DNA of 64,000 bases, from positions 1 through 64,000 of the forward strand of contig DAIDME010000014.1 in NCBI GenBank assembly GCA_027449125.1, given 5' to 3'. Of the stretch, positions 7,337-14,833 are shown one piece after another. Source of the DNA: Solirubrobacterales bacterium. Lineage in GTDB: Bacteria; Actinomycetota; Thermoleophilia; Solirubrobacterales; Solirubrobacteraceae. Both the position numbers and the translations under genes were made by a program. The notes under the pieces are model-generated. The model made no database searches. It had not been told where the DNA came from and was given only the letters and a program-made list of their open reading frames with translations. Every line of letters begins with the position of its first letter. The stretch's first letter is position 1.

Positions 7337-8352
7337 CAGAGCAGGAACCCGGTCGGGAAGGGATCGGACGGGTCGAGCAGGTACTGGGCGACGCCGGTGA
7401 CCCAGGCGCGGCCACGCACGGTGGGGACAACGGCCCGGAGCGTCGAGCCGTCGGTGGCAACGATTTCGCACTCGTCGATCAGCTCGCCGACGAAGCTCGA
7501 ACCGATGAACGACTCGTTGATGAACTCCTGGTGCAGGCTCAGCTCGCCGCGCGCGTGCAGCTGCGCCATGCGGGCGCTCGTGCCGGTCCCGCAGGGCGAG
7601 CGGTCGAACCAGCCCGGATGAATCACCATCGCATGCCTCGAGCGTTTCGCGTCGGACCCGGGTGCCTGCAGATAGACGTGGTGGCAGCCGGTGATGTCGC
7701 TGCGGGCCGGGTGTACCGGCGATGCCTGGGCGTTGATGGCATCCATGATCGCCAGACCAGCGTCGAGCAGGCGCTGCTTGGCGGCGCGATCGAACGGAAT
7801 GCCGAGCTCCTCCAGGGCGACGATCGCGTAGAAGTTCCCGCCGAAGGCCATGTCGAAGCGAACCGGGCCGAGCGCCGTCACCTCAACCACTTGATCCAAG
7901 CCCACGTTGAAGGACGGCACGTTGCGGATACGCACCGACTCAGCGTGTGAGTCTCTCACCTCCACCTCGGCGACGACCAGGCCTGCGGGCGTCTCCAACC
8001 TGATCACAGTCAGCGGCTCAACCACTGGGACCATGCCGGTCTCAACGAGCACGGTCGCGGTCCCGATCGTGCCATGACCGCACATCGGCAGGAGCCCCGA
8101 GACCTCGATGAACAGCACCCCGAAGTCTGCGTCGGGGCGCGTCGGTGGCTGCAGGATCGCGCCTGACATGGCGGCATGACCGCGCGGCTCATACATCAGC
8201 AGTGTGCGCAGCTCGTCGCTGTGCTCGGCGAACCAGAGGCGGCGCTCAGCCATGCTCGCCCCGGGAATCGTGCCGACGCCGCCGGTTATGACACGCGTCG
8301 GCATGCCCTCCGTGTGCGAGTCGACCGCCTGGATTACACGCGTGGCTCGCAT
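7336..8352 (-). CDS. 4-hydroxyproline 2-epimerase (proline racemase family)
   Basis: This 338-residue protein has both catalytic cysteines of the proline racemase family: Cys91 in LLPMCGHGTIG and Cys254 in DRSPCGTGTSA. Two cysteines mean a racemase or epimerase rather than the trans-3-hydroxyproline dehydratase, which has Thr at one position. Context makes trans-4-hydroxy-L-proline to cis-4-hydroxy-D-proline epimerisation the likely reaction, the first step of the pathway encoded here. The track ORF starts 83 codons too early; ATG 8352 is correct, 5 nt after the upstream dehydrogenase stop. The last base of its stop codon is the first base of the next gene. Confidence 0.9.
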   Translation of the reverse strand: MRATRVIQAVDSHTEGMPTRVITGGVGTIPGASMAERRLWFAEHSDELRTLLMYEPRGHAAMSGAILQPPTRPDADFGVLFIEVSGLLPMCGHGTIGTATVLVETGMVPVVEPLTVIRLETPAGLVVAEVEVRDSHAESVRIRNVPSFNVGLDQVVEVTALGPVRFDMAFGGNFYAIVALEELGIPFDRAAKQRLLDAGLAIMDAINAQASPVHPARSDITGCHHVYLQAPGSDAKRSRHAMVIHPGWFDRSPCGTGTSARMAQLHARGELSLHQEFINESFIGSSFVGELIDECEIVATDGSTLRAVVPTVRGRAWVTGVAQYLLDPSDPFPTGFLL

Positions 8353-8357
8353 AGGCC

Positions 8358-9824
8358 CTACGCGCCGGCGCTCGGGCGCGGCAACTCCGGCTGCCCGTCG
8401 ACCAGCCGCGGAGCCACCGACTCGTCCCCGAGTTCCGCCGGCAGAAGCGCCACCGGGAAACCCTGGAAGGCAACCGGCCTGGTGAACCGGTCGATCGCCG
8501 CCGTCCCGACCGACGTCGTGCCAGGAGCGGTCGTCGCCGGATACGGACCACCGTGCTGTTGCGCGTGTGTCACGGAGACACCGGTTGACCACTGGTTCCA
8601 CAGCAATCTGCCGGCCTTCGTCACGAGCACGGCGGTGAGCTCACGGGCGATGGCGTCGTGCTCCTCGGCCGCCAGTGTGGCGGTCAGCTGGCCGTCGAGC
8701 GCGGCGGCTACCTCGAGCAGCTGCTCTGTGGCGGTGTACTCGGCGATCAGGACAGTCGGGCCGAAGCACTCGGTCAGCAGCGAGCGCTGGTCGGCGATGA
8801 CGGCATCGGCCGTGGTGAGCAGCACGGTAGGCGCGGGTGGATCGCTCAACGCGCCCTCGCCCTCGTTGAGCACCTGGACGGCCGGATGCGCACGCAAGCG
8901 CCGCTCACCCGCGAGATAGAGCTCGGCGATGCGGCCGTTGAGCAGTGGTGCGGGGGCTGGGAGCTCGCGTACCCGCAGCGCCGAAACGAGACTGGCGCCG
9001 GCCGGCGCGAAGACCACACCGGGCTTTGTGCAGAACTGTCCAGCGCCTAGCGTGAAGGACCCGACCAGCCCTTCAGCTATCTGCTCGCCCCGCGCGGCGT
9101 CGGCCGCGGGAGTCACGAACACGGGGTTCACCGAGCTCAGCTCGCCGAAGAACGGGATCGGTTCCGGCCGTGCGGCAGCGATGTCGTAGAGCGCCCGCCC
9201 GCCCGCGAGCGATCCGGTGAACGCCGCGGCTTTGACGAGCGGATGGCGGAGAGCGGCAACGCCGGCCTGTTCGCCGAAGATCACCTGGAAGGTCCCTGCC
9301 GGGGCGCCCGCCCGCTCCAGTGCTCCGGCCACGAGCTGACCGGTCCTCTCCGACAGCTGGGGGTGCCCCGGATGCGCCTTGAGGATCACCGAGCAGCCTG
9401 CGGCCAGCGCCGAGGCCGTGTCACCGCCGGCAACCGAGAATGCAAACGGGAAATTGGAGGCCGCGAATACGACCACCGGGCCGACAGGCACCCGCCACCT
9501 ACGGATCTCTGGGCGCGCACCCATCGGCCAATCCGGGGCGGCGTGGTCGACGCGCACGTCCAGATAGCCGCCGTCGCAGACCGTGTCGGCCAGCAACCGC
9601 AGCTGAAAGGTCGTGCGCACGAGCTCGGATCTCAGACGCGGCTCTCCCAGGTGGCTCTCGGCGAGCGCGAGGGGAACCAGTTCATCAGCCGCATCATCGA
9701 GCACCGCAGCGGCCGCACGCATCGCGTCCGCACGGCGCACACGGCCGAGCTCTGCCCACTGCTCCCAGGCCGCCTGTGACCGTCGCGCGATCACGTCGAT
9801 CTCATTTTGCTGTGTCTCTAGCAC
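8358..9824 (-). CDS. 2-oxoglutarate semialdehyde dehydrogenase (ALDH superfamily)
   Basis: This 488-residue aldehyde dehydrogenase has the cofactor-pocket stretch VVVFAASNFPFAFSVAGGD, FTGSLAGGRAL, the general-base Glu in FFGELSSVNPVF, and the catalytic Cys in GAGQFCTKPG. The sequence style matches ketoglutarate-semialdehyde dehydrogenases of sugar-acid and hydroxyproline pathways. It would perform the last step, 2-oxoglutarate semialdehyde to 2-oxoglutarate with NAD(P)+. It lies second in the operon, 70 nt after the deaminase. The DapA-like deaminase immediately upstream produces exactly this aldehyde, which strengthens the call. Confidence 0.88.
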   Translation of the reverse strand: MLETQQNEIDVIARRSQAAWEQWAELGRVRRADAMRAAAAVLDDAADELVPLALAESHLGEPRLRSELVRTTFQLRLLADTVCDGGYLDVRVDHAAPDWPMGARPEIRRWRVPVGPVVVFAASNFPFAFSVAGGDTASALAAGCSVILKAHPGHPQLSERTGQLVAGALERAGAPAGTFQVIFGEQAGVAALRHPLVKAAAFTGSLAGGRALYDIAAARPEPIPFFGELSSVNPVFVTPAADAARGEQIAEGLVGSFTLGAGQFCTKPGVVFAPAGASLVSALRVRELPAPAPLLNGRIAELYLAGERRLRAHPAVQVLNEGEGALSDPPAPTVLLTTADAVIADQRSLLTECFGPTVLIAEYTATEQLLEVAAALDGQLTATLAAEEHDAIARELTAVLVTKAGRLLWNQWSTGVSVTHAQQHGGPYPATTAPGTTSVGTAAIDRFTRPVAFQGFPVALLPAELGDESVAPRLVDGQPELPRPSAGA

Positions 9825-9894
9825 TCGCGTCTCCCGGGGCCGAGGATTGCCCTCATCGCAGCTCGCACCGTCAGGCTAGCGCCGGCGTGGCTCA

Positions 9895-10803
9895 TCAGTG
9901 GTAGCCCTTCGCGAGCGCTGCCTCGGTATCGCGCCTGATCCTGTCTGCGGCCTCCGGCGCCAGCGCGCCGCGTGGCGGGCGACACGCACCGCCCTTGCGT
10001 CCAACCACATCCATGGACAGCTTTATCGCCTGCACGAACTCCGTCTGCGAGTCCCAGCGCAGCAGTGAATGCAGGTCACGGTAGATGGTCAGCGCGTCCC
10101 CCAGCGCAGACGGGTCGGCGGAGGTTGTGAGCTCGTAGAGGTGGGTGGCGGTCGCCGGCAGCGCGTTGGTATACCCGGCGACCCAGCCGACCGCACCTGC
10201 GACCCCGAGCTCGAACAGCACGTCGTCGGCGCCGATCAGCAGATCAAGGTCCGGCGCGAGCTCCGCGATCTGATAGGCGCGCCGCACGTCTCCAGAAAAC
10301 TCCTTGACTGCTCTGATGAACCCCTCGGCGTGCAGCTCGGCCAGCAGCTCGGGCGAGAGGTCGACCTTGGTGTCGTGCGGGTTGTTGTAGGCCACGATCG
10401 GCAGCCCCACCTGCGAGGCCGCGCGGTAGTGCGCGATCACCGCCTCACGGTCCGCGCGGTAGCTGTTGGGCGGCAGCAACAGCACCGATTGGGCACCCGC
10501 CAACGCCGCCTGCTCGATCCAGCGCAACACCTCGAGCGACCCGTAGGCCGCCACACCCGGCATCACTCCGAACCCACCGCCTCCAGCCTGGACGGCGACC
10601 TCCACGACCCGCGCGCGCTCCTCGGCCGTGAGCGTCTGGTACTCGCCCAGCGACCCGTTCGGGCAGACGCCGTCCACCCCCTCCTGAGCCTGCCACCGCA
10701 CGTGCTCGGCGTAGGCGTCGTAGTCGACGCCCAGGCGGTCGTCGAAGGGCAGCGCGGTCGCTGTATAGACACCGCGCCAGGGCGCGTCTCCGGGGATCGT
10801 CAT
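9895..10803 (-). CDS. Pyrroline-4-hydroxy-2-carboxylate deaminase (DapA-family aldolase fold)
   Basis: This 302-residue DapA-family protein has PNGSLGEYQTL in place of the GTTGE loop, YNNPHDTKVD, and the Schiff-base lysine in IRAVKEFSGD. The family includes N-acetylneuraminate lyase, DapA and LhpC-type deaminases. Neighbours point to deamination of pyrroline-4-hydroxy-2-carboxylate to 2-oxoglutarate semialdehyde. It is the first gene of the operon, with an AGGAG about 7 nt before ATG 10803 and a palindromic promoter region beyond. A second DapA-fold gene at 58150-59022 has the classic GTTGE motif and sits with dapB, so the two are clearly separated. Confidence 0.87.
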   Translation of the reverse strand: MTIPGDAPWRGVYTATALPFDDRLGVDYDAYAEHVRWQAQEGVDGVCPNGSLGEYQTLTAEERARVVEVAVQAGGGGFGVMPGVAAYGSLEVLRWIEQAALAGAQSVLLLPPNSYRADREAVIAHYRAASQVGLPIVAYNNPHDTKVDLSPELLAELHAEGFIRAVKEFSGDVRRAYQIAELAPDLDLLIGADDVLFELGVAGAVGWVAGYTNALPATATHLYELTTSADPSALGDALTIYRDLHSLLRWDSQTEFVQAIKLSMDVVGRKGGACRPPRGALAPEAADRIRRDTEAALAKGYH

Positions 10804-10848
10804 CAGGGTCTCCTCATCTGGTCAAGAGCAAGTCGGCGGCCTAAGTCT

Positions 10849-10872
10849 GGTAGTGGCATTTCACATACTACC
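10849..10872. promoter_or_regulatory. Inverted repeat upstream of the hydroxyproline operon
   Basis: The sequence has GGTAGT, a 12-nt spacer, and ACTACC, followed by TTAGTAG, which forms further half-sites. It lies 46-69 nt upstream of the deaminase start codon in the only AT-richer patch of this gap. FCD-type GntR regulators bind short GT...AC palindromes, so this is a reasonable operator for the regulator at 3636-4313. The repeat is seen directly; its function is inferred. Confidence 0.4.
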
Positions 10873-10896
10873 TTAGTAGCGGGCTGCCCCACTCAT

Positions 10897-10940
10897 GAGG
10901 TTTCAGTGGCAACGGCGCGGTTGCTAGCTACTGAAACCTC
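10897..10940. terminator. Strong hairpin between the EamA gene and the hydroxyproline operon
   Basis: A perfect 11-bp inverted repeat, GAGGTTTCAGT and ACTGAAACCTC, has a second paired segment inside it (GCAAC/GTTGC), with a small bulge on one side. It lies 73 nt past the stop of the minus-strand EamA gene. On the minus strand no U-tract follows, so it would be an I-shaped terminator. On the plus strand TTTT follows. It probably insulates the hydroxyproline operon from read-through. A regulatory binding site is the alternative. Confidence 0.5.
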
Positions 10941-11012
10941 TTTTCACAAGCTCGGTAACGCCCGACGCTGGGCTCGCCCTCATCGGGCCCGCCGAGCGCC
11001 AAGCCCGGGCGC

Positions 11013-11915
11013 TCAGACCGGCGCGTCGTGAAGTGCTACCGCCCCGGCACAGATGACAGCAAATATGCCGATCAGCTGCGTCGCGTCGAGGTGCTGCCCG
11101 AGCGCGACGAACCCTACCAGCGCCCCGATCGCCGGCTCGATACTGAATAGGACGCCGGCCGTCGCAGCGGGAAGCCGTCGTAGGGCAGCCAGCTCGAGCG
11201 CATACGGTGCGACCGTGCCGAGGAACGCGACGCCTAGCAGAACCCCTAGCGTCCGCGGGCTGAGTGCGGTCGACGGAATCGTCACCGCGAAGGGCAGGGT
11301 GAGGACCGCAGAGACGACGACGGCAACCGTCAAGCTGTCTCGCGGACGCTCGAACGCGCCGGCGCGACTCGACGCGAGGATGTAGGCGGCCCAGCCCACG
11401 GCAGCGCAGATCGCGGCGATGATGCCAGGAAGCTCGTCGCTCAATCGCGTTGCGCAGAGGAGCATCACTCCGATAAGCGCTGCCAGCGCACAGGCGGTGT
11501 GTCGGAGTTGGCGGGCCTGAGTGAGCGAGAGAGTCAGCGGCCCGAGGAACTCCAGCGTGACGGCCATGCCGAGCGGCAGGCGGGACAACGCCAGGTAGAG
11601 ACACACTTCGTTGGCGGCGATCGCTACCCCGAAGGCCGCCACGACCCGCCACCGCTGCCGCGTCCACGATCGGGGACGCGGACGCACAGCGACGACCAGG
11701 ATCACGGCCGCGAGCAGGAACCGCCAGCCCGCGGCGCCGAGCGGAGTGGCGGCACTGAATGTCGTGGTGGCCAGGGCCGCGCCGATCTGGATCGAGACGC
11801 AGCTGGCGATCAGCAAGCCCCCTCCGCCAGCGGGTCCCGCGGCTCTGGCACGTAGGCCATCGCGTATCCGACGCGGCGCCCCTGCTCTGGGAGACTCAGC
11901 CGTGCTAGCACTCAT
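11013..11915 (-). CDS. EamA-type DMT transporter (RhtA-like exporter)
   Basis: This roughly 300-residue membrane protein has two EamA repeats and about ten hydrophobic segments, beginning with LLIASCVSIQIGAALATTTF and ending with GIFAVICAGAVAL. The LGMAVTLEFLGPL and AATAGVLFSIEPAIGALVG motifs are typical of RhtA-like threonine/homoserine exporters. The track starts 38 codons early; ATG 11915 begins a plausible cytosolic N-tail. It could export amino acids or related solutes. Its place beside hydroxyproline genes is suggestive, but a strong hairpin and promoter separate it from that operon, so a shared role is unproven. Confidence 0.8.
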   Translation of the reverse strand: MSASTAESPRAGAPRRIRDGLRARAAGPAGGGGLLIASCVSIQIGAALATTTFSAATPLGAAGWRFLLAAVILVVAVRPRPRSWTRQRWRVVAAFGVAIAANEVCLYLALSRLPLGMAVTLEFLGPLTLSLTQARQLRHTACALAALIGVMLLCATRLSDELPGIIAAICAAVGWAAYILASSRAGAFERPRDSLTVAVVVSAVLTLPFAVTIPSTALSPRTLGVLLGVAFLGTVAPYALELAALRRLPAATAGVLFSIEPAIGALVGFVALGQHLDATQLIGIFAVICAGAVALHDAPV

Positions 11916-11967
11916 TCGATAACACCACTCCGCTCGGCGACACGAGCCTCCGCCGGCCCCCTGATAC

Positions 11968-12087
11968 CTAGGCCAGCAACTCGTCGCACAGGCTACCGAG
12001 GTTATGCACGTAGGCATCAACGGCCTCATCGGGATGAACGACCGAAAGCGTCCACTCCTGGTCTCTGTCGGGTGGAGGACAAACGCC
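11968..12087 (-). pseudogene. Relic of a class-III aminotransferase C-terminus
   Basis: A short minus-strand frame, bounded by stops and lacking a start, reads PDRDQEWTLSVVHPDEAVDA then YVHNLGSLCDELLA before TAG. This resembles the last 30 or so residues of class-III aminotransferases such as glutamate-1-semialdehyde aminomutase-like enzymes, which end with helices of the form H..D.D.Y...F..L..EL. The rest of such a gene (about 400 codons) is absent and the region is now occupied by the start of the enolase-family gene. It suggests a deletion between the exporter and that gene. The identification rests on a short match. Confidence 0.35.
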
Positions 12088-13225
12088 TCACCGAGACCCC
12101 TTCAGATGCCTACGAGCCGCGGAACTCCGGGGTGGAGCTGTGCTCCTATGACCTGACCTACGTAGACGGCGACTACGTGATGTCACGCGGGCGTGTAGTC
12201 AATGCGCTTGCGAGCACCGTCGTGCGTCTGACGACGGCAGACCGGCGCTCCGGCTTCGGCGAGACCTGCCCGCTGGGGTCCAACTACCTGCCGGCGCACG
12301 CGGCCGGGGCGCGCGCCGCGCTGGCCGAGCTGGCCCCACAGCTGATCGGCGCCGATGCCACCAACCCAACCGCCCTGACCCGCCTGATGGATCGTGCTCT
12401 GGCGGGCCACCCCTACGCCAAGAGCGCCGCGGACATAGCCTGCTGGGATCTCCTGGGCCAGTACGCCGGGCGGCCCGTCTGTGACCTGCTAGGCGGCCGC
12501 AACAGCGAGCGCTTTCCGCTGTATGTGGCGATATCCCTGGGCTCGCCCGCCGAGATGGCCGAGCACGTGCGCGAGCTGCGCAGCCGCGACATTCACCGCT
12601 TTCAGCTCAAGCTCGGCGAGGACCCGGTCGAGGATGCCGCGCGTGTCCACGCTGTGGTCCGGGCCACAGAGGGAGGCGACGTTGTGGTCGCCGACGCCAA
12701 CGGCGGCTGGTCTCTGCGCGATGCGCTCACCGCCGTCCGACTGATCGACGAGCTACCTGGAATCTTTCTGGAGCAGCCGTGCGCAACCTTCGAGGAGTGT
12801 CTGCGCGTGCGCCGTCGCAGCTCGCTGCCGATGTCCTCGACGAGGTCATCACCGACGTGGCGAGCCTGCTGCGCGCCTGGGAGAGCCACGCGCTCGAGGG
12901 CTTCAACCTCAAGATCAGCCGGGTCGGCGGCCTGACCAACGCCAAGCTGCTGCGCGACATCGGCGAACGGCTCGGTCTGATCGTCAACATCGAGGACTCG
13001 TGGGGCGGTGACCTGACGACGGCAGCCGTCAGCCACCTGGCCGCCAGCTCTGCAACCGAGTCGCTGGTGATGGTGTCCTTCATGAACGACTGGACCAACG
13101 AGCACATCGCCGGACACCAGCCGCGTTCAGACGCGGGCTTCGGTGCCGCTCCGCGCGCACCGGGATTGGGCATCACCGTCGATATGGAGGCCCTGGGTGA
13201 GCCGTTCGCGACATTCAGCACGTAG
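12072..13225 (+). pseudogene. Enolase-superfamily protein (mandelate racemase/MLE group), broken by a one-base frameshift
   Basis: Two ORFs (12072-12935 and 12779-13225) are halves of one gene. The first carries the N-terminal capping domain, the lysine motif RFQLKLGEDP, VVADANGGW (metal Asp) and FLEQPC (metal Glu). The second continues VLDEVITDV (third metal region) and NLKISRVGG (base Lys). The first reads ...SLPM and the second picks up VLDEV, so one base is missing near 12832. Restoring it gives about 384 residues, normal for the family. It resembles cis-3-hydroxyproline dehydratases and hydroxyproline-betaine epimerases, fitting the neighbourhood. It may be a real mutation or a sequencing error. 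The start (GTG 12072) is uncertain; GTG 12133 is an alternative. Confidence 0.75.
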
Positions 13226-13246
13226 CCGGCAGCCGGACCCCGGCGC

Positions 13247-14170
13247 TCACGCCGCCTGACGCTCGGGCCGCAGAGCGGTCAGCCGCACGAGGTTGCGCAC
13301 GGCCATCGCCACCGTCATCGGCCCGACCCGCGGCACGAACGCCGAAGCGACCTCCAGCACCGAGTCGTCGAAGTTGCGCAGCTGCGAGAAGTTCACGCAG
13401 ATCGCGCCCGGTTTGATCTCGGCGCCTCCGACCAGGGGGAACTCGCGCGAGGGCACTCCGGTGATGACCACGTCGGCTGCAGCCAGGGCGGCGGCGCGGT
13501 CCTGGCCACCGTCGCGCATCGCATATGCCCGCCGGCCGATCGCGGGCTCGAAGATGACCACGCCGTCGAGGTCGAGTGAGATCACGGTGGCACCGTCGTT
13601 GGCGAGCATCGCCGCGAGCGGCCGGCCGACGATGTCGCTGCGGTTGATGACACAGGCAACCACACCCTCAAGCGGTGCCTTGGGGTGGGCTCCGGGGGCG
13701 TGTAGACCCGCCTCCTCGAGCAGCTTCAGGATGCCGAGCGGGGTACAGGGCAGCACTGCGGGTATCGTCCGGGCGTCGTCCACGAAGCGGCGGTTCTCAT
13801 ACAGGAGCCGGCTCCAGAAGCTGTGCATGCCCTCGACGTCCTTGCGCGGATCGACGAGCTCACGCGCCCAGCGATCCTCCTGTGCGTCGACCAGCGGGTA
13901 GTAGAGGAAGATGCCGTCAACCGCCGGGTCGGCGTTGGCGGCACGGATTGCCTCGGGGACCTCACCAGGCTCGAGCTCCCACAGGTCCATCGTGACCCCC
14001 GTCTCCTCGGCGCCGCGGCGGGCGTACTGCGCGTAGGTATGGGCGGGACCGTCGGCCTGGCTGAGCAGACCCACCAGGCGCAGGTCACGACTCAGCGCCG
14101 CGACCTGCTCGCGCGTCTGCGCGCGGAATGGCTCGGCGACCGCGGCGGCATCGATCACGCGTGCGCTCAC
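13247..14170 (-). CDS. Methylene-THF dehydrogenase, yeast Mtd1-like (probably monofunctional)
   Basis: This 307-residue FolD-fold protein departs from bacterial FolD and resembles the yeast NAD-dependent enzyme Mtd1: YYPLVDAQEDRW, RKDVEGMHSFWSRLLYENRR, VLPCTPLGILKLLEEAG, VINRSDIVGRPLAAMLANDG and VVITGVPS. In bifunctional FolD a lysine four residues after the conserved Tyr drives cyclohydrolase chemistry. Here the segment is HTYAQYARR, with Tyr46 and Ala50, so cyclohydrolase activity should be missing, as in Mtd1. The next gene in the operon, coupled by a 4-nt overlap, is an FchA-type cyclohydrolase. Together they would oxidise methylene-THF to formyl-THF. Automated tools may label this gene folD. 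Confidence 0.8.
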   Translation of the reverse strand: MSARVIDAAAVAEPFRAQTREQVAALSRDLRLVGLLSQADGPAHTYAQYARRGAEETGVTMDLWELEPGEVPEAIRAANADPAVDGIFLYYPLVDAQEDRWARELVDPRKDVEGMHSFWSRLLYENRRFVDDARTIPAVLPCTPLGILKLLEEAGLHAPGAHPKAPLEGVVACVINRSDIVGRPLAAMLANDGATVISLDLDGVVIFEPAIGRRAYAMRDGGQDRAAALAAADVVITGVPSREFPLVGGAEIKPGAICVNFSQLRNFDDSVLEVASAFVPRVGPMTVAMAVRNLVRLTALRPERQAA

Positions 14171-14778
14171 GCGGGCGCGCCGCCTTCGCTCAGGCGTGCG
14201 ACCAACACAGCGCGCCGGTCGTGCAGCTCGTGGCGCTCAGGCGCAGCCGAGGACTCGAGCGCCGCAATGTTGACATCCGCGGTGCGCAGCGCCGCGAGCC
14301 CGGCCCCTCGCAGCAGGTCGCGCCCGGCCAGCACGTCGCTCACGATGCTCGCCTTGACCAGCGCCTCGGCCTCGTCGGCAAGGTCGATGCCGGCGGCGCA
14401 GTGGTCTCCGATCCACAGCGCGTGGCCGGCGGCGCTCGCCGTCAGGTCGGCGACCGTACGCGCGCGCTCGGTCCGCTGGGCTTCGCTGCCGCGCGGCATC
14501 CGGTAGCCGCGCATGAGTAGATCGAACGCCTCAACATCACGGTCGGCGCCCTGGGCCAGCGAGCCACGCAACCGCTGAGCTCGCGTCTGCGTCTCCGCCA
14601 GCTGCGTGCGTGCAGCTTCGTCTGCGGTCTGAATGGTGACCGCGAGCGCCATCTGCACGAGGCCCGCGCCGAAGGCACCAACGACCGCCGCGATCGCGCC
14701 GCCGCCCGGGGTCGGATCGGCTGAGGCGGTGCGTGCGAGCAGCTGTTCGGCGGTCACGTCCCAGAGGCTCTCGGTCAC
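14167..14778 (-). CDS. fchA: Methenyl-THF cyclohydrolase / formimino-THF cyclodeaminase family (FchA-like)
   Basis: This 203-residue all-helical protein has the family's N-terminal signature: LWDVTAEQLLARTASADPTPGGGAIAA, then ALAVTIQ. The C-terminal part carries DEAEALVKASIVSDVLAGRDLLRGAGLAAL. Family members hydrolyse methenyl-THF or deaminate formimino-THF. With no histidine-degradation genes nearby and a dehydrogenase lacking cyclohydrolase residues directly downstream, the FchA role fits best. The track ORF starts 68 codons early; GTG 14778 matches the family start. It is divergent from the asparaginase gene, leaving 55 nt for promoters, and overlaps the dehydrogenase gene by 4 nt. Confidence 0.82.
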   Translation of the reverse strand: MTESLWDVTAEQLLARTASADPTPGGGAIAAVVGAFGAGLVQMALAVTIQTADEAARTQLAETQTRAQRLRGSLAQGADRDVEAFDLLMRGYRMPRGSEAQRTERARTVADLTASAAGHALWIGDHCAAGIDLADEAEALVKASIVSDVLAGRDLLRGAGLAALRTADVNIAALESSAAPERHELHDRRAVLVARLSEGGAPA

Positions 14779-14833
14779 GCTCGGGCAGCATAGCGACGCC
14801 CGCCAGCGGGTACCGTTCGCGGCGGCACAGGCG

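Noticed and set aside
9895-10803. Second dapA (dihydrodipicolinate synthase)
   Set aside because: It has PNGSLGEY in place of GTTGE and sits among hydroxyproline enzymes, so the deaminase role is more likely.
13247-14170. Ordinary bifunctional FolD
   Set aside because: The cyclohydrolase lysine is absent and the motifs follow Mtd1; a separate cyclohydrolase gene adjoins it.
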